This document shows, one piece after another, positions 44,252 to 52,357 of a DNA stretch of 64,000 nucleotides (positions are counted from its first letter, which is position 1; every line of letters begins with the position of its first letter). Source of the stretch: Chryseobacterium scophthalmum. GTDB taxonomy: Bacteria > Bacteroidota > Bacteroidia > Flavobacteriales > Weeksellaceae. The position numbers and the translations under genes were made by a program. The stretch covers positions 744,001 through 808,000 of the forward strand of contig NZ_FSRQ01000002.1 in the NCBI RefSeq assembly GCF_900143185.1, read 5' to 3'. Under the pieces are notes generated by a model. It saw nothing but the letters and a program-made list of their open reading frames with translations, ran no database searches and was not told where the DNA came from.

Positions 44252-44309
44252 TTTACTCATTTTAGAGTAAAGTTTACCAGTTTTTATCCTGTCGACTGAT
44301 TTCTCAGTC
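44252..44309 (-). promoter_or_regulatory. Structured 5' leader with two hairpins
   Basis: In the leader of the gene at 44214 are, in RNA order, GACTGA-GAAA-TCAGTC (44294-44309, GNRA tetraloop) and TTTACTC-N6-GAGTAAA (44252-44271), both with perfect stems. They lie between the promoter and the start codon. Could be a regulatory leader or processed small RNA. Confidence 0.45.
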
Positions 44310-44331
44310 TCTAAACTTTTGCAAAAGTAAT

Positions 44332-44361
44332 GTTTTTCGCATTTTAAACAAAATCAAATTT
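44332..44361 (-). promoter_or_regulatory. Promoter of the small protein gene
   Basis: Minus strand TTG (44359-44361), 19-bp spacer, TACTTTTG (44332-44339), exact consensus. It predicts a leader of about 110 nt before the ATG at 44214. Confidence 0.72.
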
Positions 44362-44417
44362 AATTTTGAATGAAAATTTACTGATGTTTAGTTTTACGTA
44401 CTTGTTTTTCAGCATGT

Positions 44418-46541
44418 TTATCTGAAAACTTTATTTACAATATTTCCTATTTCCATAAAATCACTGTGATTTCCTACAGATCTTTTTTCAAAATCAGCAT
44501 TTTCAAATTCCGAAAAAGGGAAGATTAGTAGATAATTTTTATCATTCAAATATTTGTTGAGAAGCTCGGGAATCAATCGCATTTGTGGAATGTAAGACTT
44601 CATTCCTCTTTTTGCCATAAAGATAATAAGAGCTTCATTATCTTTAAGTTGAGTGGCTGTTTGCTCACCGTCTTTCCAGGTGTTCATAACGATGAATTCG
44701 GCTTCAATATTGGCTTTTTTAATAATTCTTTGCAAAATATTCAAAATCTCTTCTGAAGCATAAAACGTCACCGTTGCCCCAGAATTTCTTGCAATATTCC
44801 AAACTCTCAACAAAGCATGAAAAAATCCGGCTTCTTTATGTGCATTTTCCGGAATCATTACCGCATGGTTTGTTATGGTAGCCAAAGGCTGAATTGCATG
44901 ATAAACCAAGACATTCAAATCATCACGCTGTAAATATCCGTTGTAAAGATTATCGGTGAAAGAAGGCGAAAAACCTTTGCTGTCTTCTAATCCTATAATA
45001 AGATCGGTGATGTTTTGCTCTTTAATTACGTTGTTTACACCATTAATAACATCATTATCATATCTTTTTAGAGGCTGTATTTTCACATCTGCCGCTGCTG
45101 CCATATCGGTTGCCTGATGTAAAAGTTTCTCTGCATTTTTTACAGAAGATTCATTTTTATCTTCATTAATTACATTTAAAGCAAATAAATTTTCTGTATT
45201 CGAATGAGCTTTAATTAAAATTCCAAGATTCACCATTCTTTCAACAGTCGATTCGTGATTTAATGCTAAAAGAATATTTTCCTGTTCGTGACTGTTTCCG
45301 GAAACGGTTTCCTCATTATCCTGTTCTGCAATCTTCTGAGCACTCGACATAGAGATGAATGATGAAATGGTACACGAAATAAGAATTAATAAAATACTTC
45401 CGTTAAGAACATGTTCGTTTAATAATCTAATCGGTTCTCCGGTTTCTGTTTCCGAAATTATAATATTGTAACCTACCATCACAGTAGCTAAAGTTGCTGC
45501 TGCAGAGGCTGAGCTAAGACCAAATACGAGTCTGCCTTCTTCTTTGGTAAACCGAAATGTTTTTTGTGCAATAACAGCAGAAATATATTTTCCGCCGATA
45601 GATGCTACAAGCATAATTGAAGCAACTTTTATTGTTTCAAAACTGTTGAAAAAAACTTTAAAGTCAATCAACATTCCCACACTTATCAGAAAGAAAGGAA
45701 TGAATATCGCATTTCCTACAAATTCTACCCTGTTCATTAAAGAAGAGGTGTGCGGAATGAGCCTGTTTAAAGCTAAACCTGCAAAAAATGCTCCTATTAT
45801 TGCTTCAACTCCTGCTAGTTCTGCCAAAACTGCAGCAAAATATATCATCACCAATACAAAAATATACTGAGAGATTTTATCATTAATTTTTTTAAAAAAC
45901 CAACGTCCTATCAAAGGAAAAAGCATAAGAACAGCCAAACTGAAAGCCAGAAAAGAGATGGATAGTTTCACCCAAAAAGAAATACCCATATCGCCTTGTA
46001 CCAAACCTACAACTATAGCTAAAACCAATAATGTGGCAACATCAGTAATCATAGTTCCTCCTACAGTAATATTGACAGCTTGATTTTTAGCAATTCCAAG
46101 CTTACTGATTAAAGGGTAGGTAATTAAAGTTTGTGAAGAGAACAGACTTGCAAACAGCACAGAAGTGAGCATAGAAAAACCGAGAATGTAAAACGCTCCG
46201 AAATATCCTAAAATAAAAGGAAAAATAAATGCGTAACCTCCGTAACCTAAACTTTTCCATTTGTTTTTCTTAAAATCTCCCATATCGATTTCAAGACCGG
46301 CAAGAAACATAATATAGAGCAGTCCGGTTGTTCCGGTCACTACGATGCTGCTGTCTCTCACTAAAACATTAAATCCGTTCGGTCCGATTACTGCACCTGC
46401 AATAATCAACCCCAACAAATGAGGAACTTTAATTTTATTGAGTAAAAGCGGTGCGGCAAGAATGATGATGAGCACCAAAAGAAACTTCAATACCGGATCT
46501 TCAATGGGAAGACTGAGGTTGTGTATACTTAATAGAGTCAT
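44418..46541 (-). CDS. CPA2-family cation:proton antiporter with C-terminal UspA-like domains
   Basis: 707 residues. The first about 400 contain 12 or so membrane segments of the Na+/H+ exchanger fold (KVPHLLGLIIAGAVIGPNGFN, LFSSQTLITYPLISKLGI, VEAIIGAFFAGLALNRLIPH). The C-terminal about 280 residues are soluble, with two stretches like universal-stress domains (ENILLALNHESTVERMVNLG; DLIIGLED), probably a cytoplasmic regulator. Exchanges Na+ or K+ for protons in the inner membrane. The gene starts 6 bp after the lipoprotein gene upstream, so they form an operon. Confidence 0.9.
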   Translation of the reverse strand: MTLLSIHNLSLPIEDPVLKFLLVLIIILAAPLLLNKIKVPHLLGLIIAGAVIGPNGFNVLVRDSSIVVTGTTGLLYIMFLAGLEIDMGDFKKNKWKSLGYGGYAFIFPFILGYFGAFYILGFSMLTSVLFASLFSSQTLITYPLISKLGIAKNQAVNITVGGTMITDVATLLVLAIVVGLVQGDMGISFWVKLSISFLAFSLAVLMLFPLIGRWFFKKINDKISQYIFVLVMIYFAAVLAELAGVEAIIGAFFAGLALNRLIPHTSSLMNRVEFVGNAIFIPFFLISVGMLIDFKVFFNSFETIKVASIMLVASIGGKYISAVIAQKTFRFTKEEGRLVFGLSSASAAATLATVMVGYNIIISETETGEPIRLLNEHVLNGSILLILISCTISSFISMSSAQKIAEQDNEETVSGNSHEQENILLALNHESTVERMVNLGILIKAHSNTENLFALNVINEDKNESSVKNAEKLLHQATDMAAAADVKIQPLKRYDNDVINGVNNVIKEQNITDLIIGLEDSKGFSPSFTDNLYNGYLQRDDLNVLVYHAIQPLATITNHAVMIPENAHKEAGFFHALLRVWNIARNSGATVTFYASEEILNILQRIIKKANIEAEFIVMNTWKDGEQTATQLKDNEALIIFMAKRGMKSYIPQMRLIPELLNKYLNDKNYLLIFPFSEFENADFEKRSVGNHSDFMEIGNIVNKVFR

Positions 46542-46547
46542 CTGTGT

Positions 46548-47111
46548 TTATTTTGTTGAACGTATTAATTCTACAGAGAATTTTGCCACACAATTGTCAA
46601 CTGCAACGGTTCTTGTTCCTCTGATTTTGTTTGATGAAATCTCATTCAGTAAGACATTCATATTTACCTGTTTTTTTGCAGTAGAATCTGTTTTAAAATT
46701 AAGCTTGATTTCGTTATTCTCAAATTTTCCTGAATATAATCTTACCAGATTATTGTTATTGATGATTTTGGTAAATAACTGTATTGAATCGCTATCGAAT
46801 TCCCAGGTGTCGGTACGCTGATCTCCTACAACATAATCTCCGCAGTTAGATTCTGTGCAGATTACTTTGCCTGTCCAAGTTCCGGAAATTTCATCAGACC
46901 ATTTGACAATTTTTATTGAATCTGAATTTGTATGGTTGAAAATACTGTCTCTCATTTTTAACAGAGATTGGTATTCGGCTTCTTTTTGTGCAAATAATTT
47001 TTCTTTATTCAGTAATTCCGTTTCTCTCAAGGCTAAATCGTTTGCTTTGTCTTTATTATCGCAACTGAAAAGCAGAAATAAGAAGGAAATTAAGAGTATT
47101 GAATTTTTCAT
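46548..47111 (-). CDS. Lipoprotein of unknown function
   Basis: 187 residues. Lipobox L-F-S-C at 14-17 followed by D-N-K-D, a coiled-coil-like segment (about 25-60, ALRETELLNKEKLFAQKEAE) and a C-terminal beta domain starting at EISGTWTGKVICTESNCGDY with a pair of Cys and a further Cys in VDNCVAKFSVEL. No family recognised. Cotranscribed with the antiporter 6 bp downstream, so it may serve that transporter or the same stress. Confidence 0.65.
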   Translation of the reverse strand: MKNSILLISFLFLLFSCDNKDKANDLALRETELLNKEKLFAQKEAEYQSLLKMRDSIFNHTNSDSIKIVKWSDEISGTWTGKVICTESNCGDYVVGDQRTDTWEFDSDSIQLFTKIINNNNLVRLYSGKFENNEIKLNFKTDSTAKKQVNMNVLLNEISSNKIRGTRTVAVDNCVAKFSVELIRSTK

Positions 47112-47257
47112 AAAAATAAGTTGTAGCCTAAATATACAAAAAAATTACAGATAGATTCGGGCTTTACTTCTGGAAACTATGGATTCAAAAGATAAAAATT
47201 AATACAGAAGATCTCCTCTGAGCTTTTTATACTTTGAAAAGTTTTAGAAAAACGCAT

Positions 47258-47287
47258 AAAAAAAGCTCTCTGAAATAGAGAGCTTTT
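47258..47287 (-). terminator. Terminator after tRNA-Glu 3
   Basis: 11-bp stem AAAAGCTCTCT/AGAGAGCTTTT (47261-47271 with 47277-47287) with an A-run on the plus strand at 47258-47264, i.e. a T-run for minus-strand transcripts leaving the tRNA. Confidence 0.85.
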
Positions 47288-47289
47288 GG

Positions 47290-47361
47290 TAGTCTATAGG
47301 AGAATCGAACTCCTGTTGCAAGGATGAAAACCTTGAGTCCTGACCACTAGACGAATAGACC
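47290..47361 (-). tRNA. tRNA-Glu (anticodon TTC), divergent isoform
   Basis: Minus strand, begins GGTCTATTCGTCTAGTGGTC; acceptor stem pairs with ATAGACT plus A, anticodon stem CAAGG/CCTTG with loop TTTTCAT, so the anticodon is TTC as in the two copies at 43.3-43.6 kb. T arm AGGAGTTCGATTCTCCT. CCA directly follows the discriminator base in the DNA. About a quarter of positions differ from the other tRNA-Glu. Confidence 0.93.
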
Positions 47362-47416
47362 AAATTTTGAGGTTGCAAAAGTATAAATAAACTTTTAAAC
47401 TTCAAAATTATAGAGT

Positions 47417-48712
47417 TTATTTAAAATTCTTCTGAATAACGGTATTTTTTATTCCTTTGGCTTCCAGTTCTTTTTGAAGTTTTACTGCATCTTCCAGGGT
47501 GTAAACTTTTCCGTAAGTGTAGTAGAACATTCCGTTAGATTTGTTTCTTTCTACATCTTTTAAGGTTTGAAGGATGAAAGAATTTGAGCTTAATTTATCT
47601 TTTCCTACATACACTTCAATATTATAATAACCGATGCTCAGTTTTTGGTTTGGCATAAATCCTACCGCATAAGAATTTCTGAATCCGGCATCTTTAGCTG
47701 TTTTAAGATTAATGTCTTTTACAGATGCCATATTGGTTACACCATAATAGTATTTATACAATCCGTTTTCTTTGATCGGAAGAATGTAATTCAATCCTTT
47801 TAATTCCGGATCTCCATCGTTGTATTTTACAGGCATTGTCATCAGTAAAATTCTGAAGTCATTTTTCAATGCAACTTCTGCCGGTTTTTCTGGCTCAGGT
47901 TTTTTGGTAATGACTTGCGCTCCTGTTTTTCTGTCAACTGCTTTTTTATAGTCAATAATTGCTTTATAAATATTTTCTGCTGTTTCCTGCTGTCCATTTT
48001 CAGAATTTAAGAATGCGGCATCTTCATAATTATTTACAAATCCTGTTTCAATAAGAATAGAAGGCATCGCACTTCTTCTTAAGATATGTAGGTTTTCCTG
48101 TTTTACACCACGCGAAAAACGGCCGCTTTTTTCAAAGTTTCCTTCTACAAAGCTTCCTACAATTAAGCTGTTTTCAAGATATTTACTTTGCTGTAATTTT
48201 AAGGCAATCAAAGATTCGGGTGAAGATGCATCATAAGAGGCAAAAGTCTCTTTATCTTTTTCATCAAGGTAAATTACGCTGTTTTCTTGCTTCGCTACTT
48301 CAAGATTTTCTCTGTTTTGAGCCGGCCCCTGTACGAAAGTTTCGGTTCCTCTTGCTGTGGCAGAACGACTTGGTGAAGAATTAACGTGTACAGAAATAAA
48401 TAAATCTGCCCTGCTTCGGTTGGCGGTATTGGTTCTGTCTGTTAAAGAAGGGTACTCGTCTATTTTTCGGGTATAGATAACTTTAAATTCTTTGTTTTTC
48501 TCAAGCATTGCTCCTAATTTCAGAACAATTGCTAACGTAACATGCTTCTCCTGAACAAGACCCAGATCGGGATAATTTCTGTTAGCTCCGTTATCGCTTC
48601 CTCCGTGTCCTGCATCCAAAACTACAGTGAATTTTTTTTGAGCAAAAGTAAAAGAGGTAAAGAATATCAGTAGAAATGCTAAAATTGTTTTAAAATTTAG
48701 TTGGTACATCAT
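47417..48712 (-). CDS. N-acetylmuramoyl-L-alanine amidase (Amidase_3)
   Basis: Zinc enzyme that cuts the amide bond between muramic acid and the peptide. 431 residues with signal peptide (FLLIFFTSFTFAQ). Catalytic domain about 28-250 with zinc ligands His36 (VLDAGHGGSDNGA), Glu55 (QEKHV) and His109 (SVHVNSS) and the catalytic Glu in LIETGFVNN. The C-terminal part (about 320-430) ends in a region like a SPOR domain (DVERNKSNGMFYYTYGKVYT), which would target septal peptidoglycan. Divergent from lptD, 49 bp away. Confidence 0.93.
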   Translation of the reverse strand: MMYQLNFKTILAFLLIFFTSFTFAQKKFTVVLDAGHGGSDNGANRNYPDLGLVQEKHVTLAIVLKLGAMLEKNKEFKVIYTRKIDEYPSLTDRTNTANRSRADLFISVHVNSSPSRSATARGTETFVQGPAQNRENLEVAKQENSVIYLDEKDKETFASYDASSPESLIALKLQQSKYLENSLIVGSFVEGNFEKSGRFSRGVKQENLHILRRSAMPSILIETGFVNNYEDAAFLNSENGQQETAENIYKAIIDYKKAVDRKTGAQVITKKPEPEKPAEVALKNDFRILLMTMPVKYNDGDPELKGLNYILPIKENGLYKYYYGVTNMASVKDINLKTAKDAGFRNSYAVGFMPNQKLSIGYYNIEVYVGKDKLSSNSFILQTLKDVERNKSNGMFYYTYGKVYTLEDAVKLQKELEAKGIKNTVIQKNFK

Positions 48713-48761
48713 ACAGTTATAAAAATTATATTAATTTTGAGCCAAATTATACAGAACAAAA

Positions 48762-51350
48762 TTGGACAAAACCGTCTTCAAAAATATATTACAATTTTTA
48801 ATTATCCTAATTTTTAACAGTTTTTTAGCACAGGAAGGTCCTAAAAAAGTAGTTAAAGCTACGATAATTAATGATACTATTTCCAAAAAGGATACCATTG
48901 CTGCACCCAAAGAATCTCTAGATGCTGTGGTAGATTATAAAGCCGATGATATTCGTAGAGATGTTCCGAAAAAAATGATTTATCTGAATAAAAATGCTCA
49001 GGTAAAATATCAGGATATGCAGATCGATGCAGATTATATCTCAATTGATGAAGAAAGAAACTTAATTTTTGCCCGTGGAAAGCTTGATTCTTTAGGGAAA
49101 GTATTTGAACTTGCGCAGGTAAATCAGGCTGGGAAAAAATATGAAGTAGAAAGCTTTAATTATAATACGAAAACTAGAGAAGCTATTGCCTATAACGCAA
49201 GAACAGAGGAAAGTGAAGGTTTAATTGTTGCGGATAAAACTAAAAAGTACAACGATTCTGTTTTTGTAATGCGACATGCAGAATTTACGACCGATAGTTA
49301 CTACATTGATAAAAAAGATACAAGACCCGATTATCACCTTTTGGCATCTTATATTAAAATGCAGAAAGGGAAAGAGAGTTCAACCTTAATTGTAGGTCCT
49401 GCACAAATGTACATCGAAGATGTTCCGACACCTTTGATTTTACCGTTTGCTATTTTACCTTTTTCAAGTAAAAGATCTGCAGGAATTTTGATTCCAAGTT
49501 TTGGGGAAAGAGAAGATGTAGGTTTTTTCCTAAATGGAATAGGGTATTATCAGCCGATTGGTGAACATTTCGATTTAAAAGTTCTTGCAGATATTTATAC
49601 AAAAGGAAGCTGGACGATAAGGCCAGAAATGAATTATCTTAAAAAATATAGATATTCAGGGAATTTCGCGGCAGATATCGGAAGTACCGTCCGCGGAATT
49701 AAAGGTCTTGATAATTACAGCAAAACAGGAACATACAGAATTGCTTGGAGACATACTCAAGATACAAAAGCGAATCCTTTCCTTACATTTTCTGCATCCG
49801 TAGATGTTACAAGCCAAACGTTTTACAACAACACGGTGAACAACAACTATATTATGGATCAGAGTGTTTTGAGAACCCAGCAAAACTCTACATTGACGCT
49901 TACCAAAAGGTTTTTGAAACTTCCGGCTACGATTACAGGAACGGCTTCTTATTCTCAGAATTTTGCTACCGGATTGGCAGATTTACGTTTGCCACAAATG
50001 AACGTAGCGATCAATCAGTTTTATTTATTTAAATCTAAAACCGGGGTAAGATCTGGTTTGCTTGAAAATATTACAGTAAATACAGGTTTGAATTTATCAA
50101 ACTTTGTAAGTACAGAAGAAGGAGAATTATTTACCGATGCAATGTGGGATAAAATGCAGACCGGTTTGAAAAATAACATCGCATTAGGAACCAACACGAC
50201 TTTTGCAAAGTATTTTACTTTCAGTTTAGGAGCTACAATTGATAATGCTTTAACAACAAAAACGCTTACCAAATATTACGATCCAATACAAAATATAGAG
50301 GTTGACCAGATCAACAAACAAATTGCGGGATACAGTATTTTTTCTACCACAGCAAGTGTGCAGACTCAATTATACGGGCAGGCAAATTTCAAGAAAGGGT
50401 CTGCAATACAGGCAATAAGACATATGATGACACCAAGTATTGGTTTCACTTATTCTCCTGATTTTGGTGGTGAACAGTTTGGGTATTTTAAGAATTTCTA
50501 TAATGCAAATGGTGCTTTAACGCCTTATTCTATTTTTGATAAAGGAATTGTGGGATCACCAACAACAGGGATGACGGGAGCTTTAAACTATAACATCGGT
50601 AACAATATCGAAATGAAGGTAAGATCTAAGAGTGATTCTACCGGAGTGAAAAAAATGAAGATTTTCGAATCTTTAAATGTAAGCGGAAATTATAATTTTG
50701 CTGCAAAAAGTCATCCTTGGTCAATTATTTCTGTGAACGGACAATCTTCTTTCTTTGATAATAAACTAAGCGTAAATACAAGTTTAACGATTGAACCGTA
50801 TAAGATTCTATTTGCTCCGGGATCAGATACCGGAATCAGAACGGAAGATTTTGGATCTTTTAGCGTACAAGGTTTCAACGTGCAGCTTTCTTATCCTTTA
50901 AGCAACGAACTGTTTGGTGAGAAAAAAGATTACGCCAAAACTTATTCGCAAAAAGGGGAAATCAGAAATGAAAATTATTTCTTTGATGATGATAATTATG
51001 CCCATTTTGATCAGGCGTGGACGTTAAATGTGAATGCCAATTACCAATATTCAAGAAACTTAACGAGAACAGCTACCAAAATGGCTTCTATTGGTTTAGA
51101 CGGAAGCGTGAAGCTTACTCCTTACTGGAATATTAATGGTAGTACACACTACGATATGGTGACCAAAGAATTGGCGTATACAAGAATTGGTTTCTCGAGA
51201 GATCAGCGTAGTTTTACGATTAATTTTAACTGGGTTCCTTTTGGGCAGTATAAAGTTTATGATTTCTTTATCGGTATTAAAGCAAATATATTAAGCGATG
51301 CATTGAAGTATAAAGACAGAAGTTTTACTCAGCCTAATGCACCTTTCTAA
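48762..51350 (+). CDS. lptD: LPS assembly outer-membrane protein LptD (OstA family)
   Basis: Barrel that inserts lipopolysaccharide into the outer leaflet of the outer membrane. 862 residues with signal peptide, then an OstA/LptA-like jellyroll (about 55-210: KNAQVKYQDMQIDADYISID), followed by the large beta-barrel beginning around ILPFAILPFSSKRSAGILIP. The start codon is TTG at 48762, since no ATG precedes the signal peptide in frame. The Cys pairs of enterobacterial LptD are absent, as in other Bacteroidota. Confidence 0.9.
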   Translation: MDKTVFKNILQFLIILIFNSFLAQEGPKKVVKATIINDTISKKDTIAAPKESLDAVVDYKADDIRRDVPKKMIYLNKNAQVKYQDMQIDADYISIDEERNLIFARGKLDSLGKVFELAQVNQAGKKYEVESFNYNTKTREAIAYNARTEESEGLIVADKTKKYNDSVFVMRHAEFTTDSYYIDKKDTRPDYHLLASYIKMQKGKESSTLIVGPAQMYIEDVPTPLILPFAILPFSSKRSAGILIPSFGEREDVGFFLNGIGYYQPIGEHFDLKVLADIYTKGSWTIRPEMNYLKKYRYSGNFAADIGSTVRGIKGLDNYSKTGTYRIAWRHTQDTKANPFLTFSASVDVTSQTFYNNTVNNNYIMDQSVLRTQQNSTLTLTKRFLKLPATITGTASYSQNFATGLADLRLPQMNVAINQFYLFKSKTGVRSGLLENITVNTGLNLSNFVSTEEGELFTDAMWDKMQTGLKNNIALGTNTTFAKYFTFSLGATIDNALTTKTLTKYYDPIQNIEVDQINKQIAGYSIFSTTASVQTQLYGQANFKKGSAIQAIRHMMTPSIGFTYSPDFGGEQFGYFKNFYNANGALTPYSIFDKGIVGSPTTGMTGALNYNIGNNIEMKVRSKSDSTGVKKMKIFESLNVSGNYNFAAKSHPWSIISVNGQSSFFDNKLSVNTSLTIEPYKILFAPGSDTGIRTEDFGSFSVQGFNVQLSYPLSNELFGEKKDYAKTYSQKGEIRNENYFFDDDNYAHFDQAWTLNVNANYQYSRNLTRTATKMASIGLDGSVKLTPYWNINGSTHYDMVTKELAYTRIGFSRDQRSFTINFNWVPFGQYKVYDFFIGIKANILSDALKYKDRSFTQPNAPF

Positions 51351-51378
51351 AGTCATACTGATTTTACAATATAAATTT

Positions 51379-51386
51379 TATCTTTG
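51379..51386 (+). promoter_or_regulatory. -7 element TATCTTTG before the ridA gene
   Basis: Exact TAnnTTTG; CTG at 51358-51360 stands 18 bp upstream in the -33 position. It predicts a leader of about 60 nt before the ATG at 51455. Confidence 0.55.
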
Positions 51387-51454
51387 CACCCAAAATAAAC
51401 TATATTCAAGTCGTAAATGATTTGGTATGATTTTTAAAGTAAATAAATCTATAT

Positions 51455-51835
51455 ATGAAAACAATCATCAACACAGTTAATGCTCCTGCAGCTATTGGTC
51501 CTTATTCTCAGGCAAATCTTGCCAACGGAGTTTTGTATATCTCTGGTCAGATTCCTGTAGATCCTGCAACGGGTAAACTGGTAGAAGGAATTGAAAAGGA
51601 AACACATCAGGTAATGAAAAACCTTGAAGCGATTCTTACAGAAGCAGGAATGACGTTTAAAAATGTAGTTAAAGCAACAATCTTCCTTAAAAGTATGGAT
51701 GATTTTGCGGTGATGAATGATATTTATGCATCATATCTTGATGCTGAAAGCTTTCCGGCTCGTGAAACTGTACAGGTTTCTTGTTTGCCAAAGAATGTTG
51801 ATATCGAAATTTCTATGATTGCACATCAGGATTAA
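51455..51835 (+). CDS. RidA family reactive-intermediate deaminase
   Basis: Hydrolyses enamine/imine intermediates released by PLP enzymes such as threonine dehydratase. 126 residues; conserved residues visible are the N-terminal PAAIGPYSQA, the Gly-rich ISGQIPVDPATG, the Arg of FPARETVQV and C-terminal VDIEISMIA. Length normal. Its stop overlaps the ATG of the next gene by one base, so the two are translationally coupled. Confidence 0.96.
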   Translation: MKTIINTVNAPAAIGPYSQANLANGVLYISGQIPVDPATGKLVEGIEKETHQVMKNLEAILTEAGMTFKNVVKATIFLKSMDDFAVMNDIYASYLDAESFPARETVQVSCLPKNVDIEISMIAHQD

Positions 51836-52287
51836 TGAATTTTTTAAGAAATACATTTGCAGTTTTGGTAGGTCTTGTGATTGCAGGGCTTATTATCACT
51901 CTTGGTATAAGGGCTTTTCCAAAGTGGGTTACCTTTGATGCATTTGCTCCGTTTGAGCATTGGCAGAGATTTTTAGAAAGCATGAAAGATAATGATGCCT
52001 TCTTCGGCTTTCTGCTTTTTATTTCAGGATTAGGAACTACCGTGGGAGGAGTTGTTACGGCAATGATTGTAAAATATGCAAAAGTAGCTTATGCAATTCT
52101 TATTGGTTTCATCATGCTTTTTATAGCAATGCTTGATGTAATCATTCTTCCTTATCATCCTACATTTTATAAAATTTCTATTTTTCTGGTCTTTTTTCCA
52201 TTTGCTTGGATGGGAGGTAAGATCGTAGAGATAATTTATGAAAGAAATAAAAAGAAAAGAATTGCTGAAAAAATGAATAAAAAGTAA
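51835..52287 (+). CDS. Four-TM inner-membrane protein, unknown
   Basis: 150 residues with four hydrophobic segments (about 7-27, 57-80, 84-103, 112-133) and a basic Lys-rich C-terminus. Short periplasmic or cytoplasmic loop with FEHWQRFLESMKDNDAF. No known domain. Coupled to ridA by a 1-base overlap (TAATG). Role unknown. Confidence 0.7.
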   Translation: MNFLRNTFAVLVGLVIAGLIITLGIRAFPKWVTFDAFAPFEHWQRFLESMKDNDAFFGFLLFISGLGTTVGGVVTAMIVKYAKVAYAILIGFIMLFIAMLDVIILPYHPTFYKISIFLVFFPFAWMGGKIVEIIYERNKKKRIAEKMNKK

Positions 52288-52301
52288 TTTTTTAAAACAT
52301 A

Positions 52302-52339
52302 AAAAAACGCTGCAGATTTTAAAATCTACAGCGTTTTTT
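52302..52339. terminator. Bidirectional terminator between convergent genes
   Basis: Stem AAAAAACGCTG-c-AGATTTT with AAAATCT-a-CAGCGTTTTTT (one mismatch), A-run and T-run on either side, between the membrane protein gene and degP. Confidence 0.88.
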
Positions 52340-52357
52340 GTTTATTATTTGTTTCTA

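Noticed and set aside
45544..47154. Plus-strand open frames over the antiporter and lipoprotein genes
   Set aside because: They lie opposite clear coding sequences and resemble no protein.
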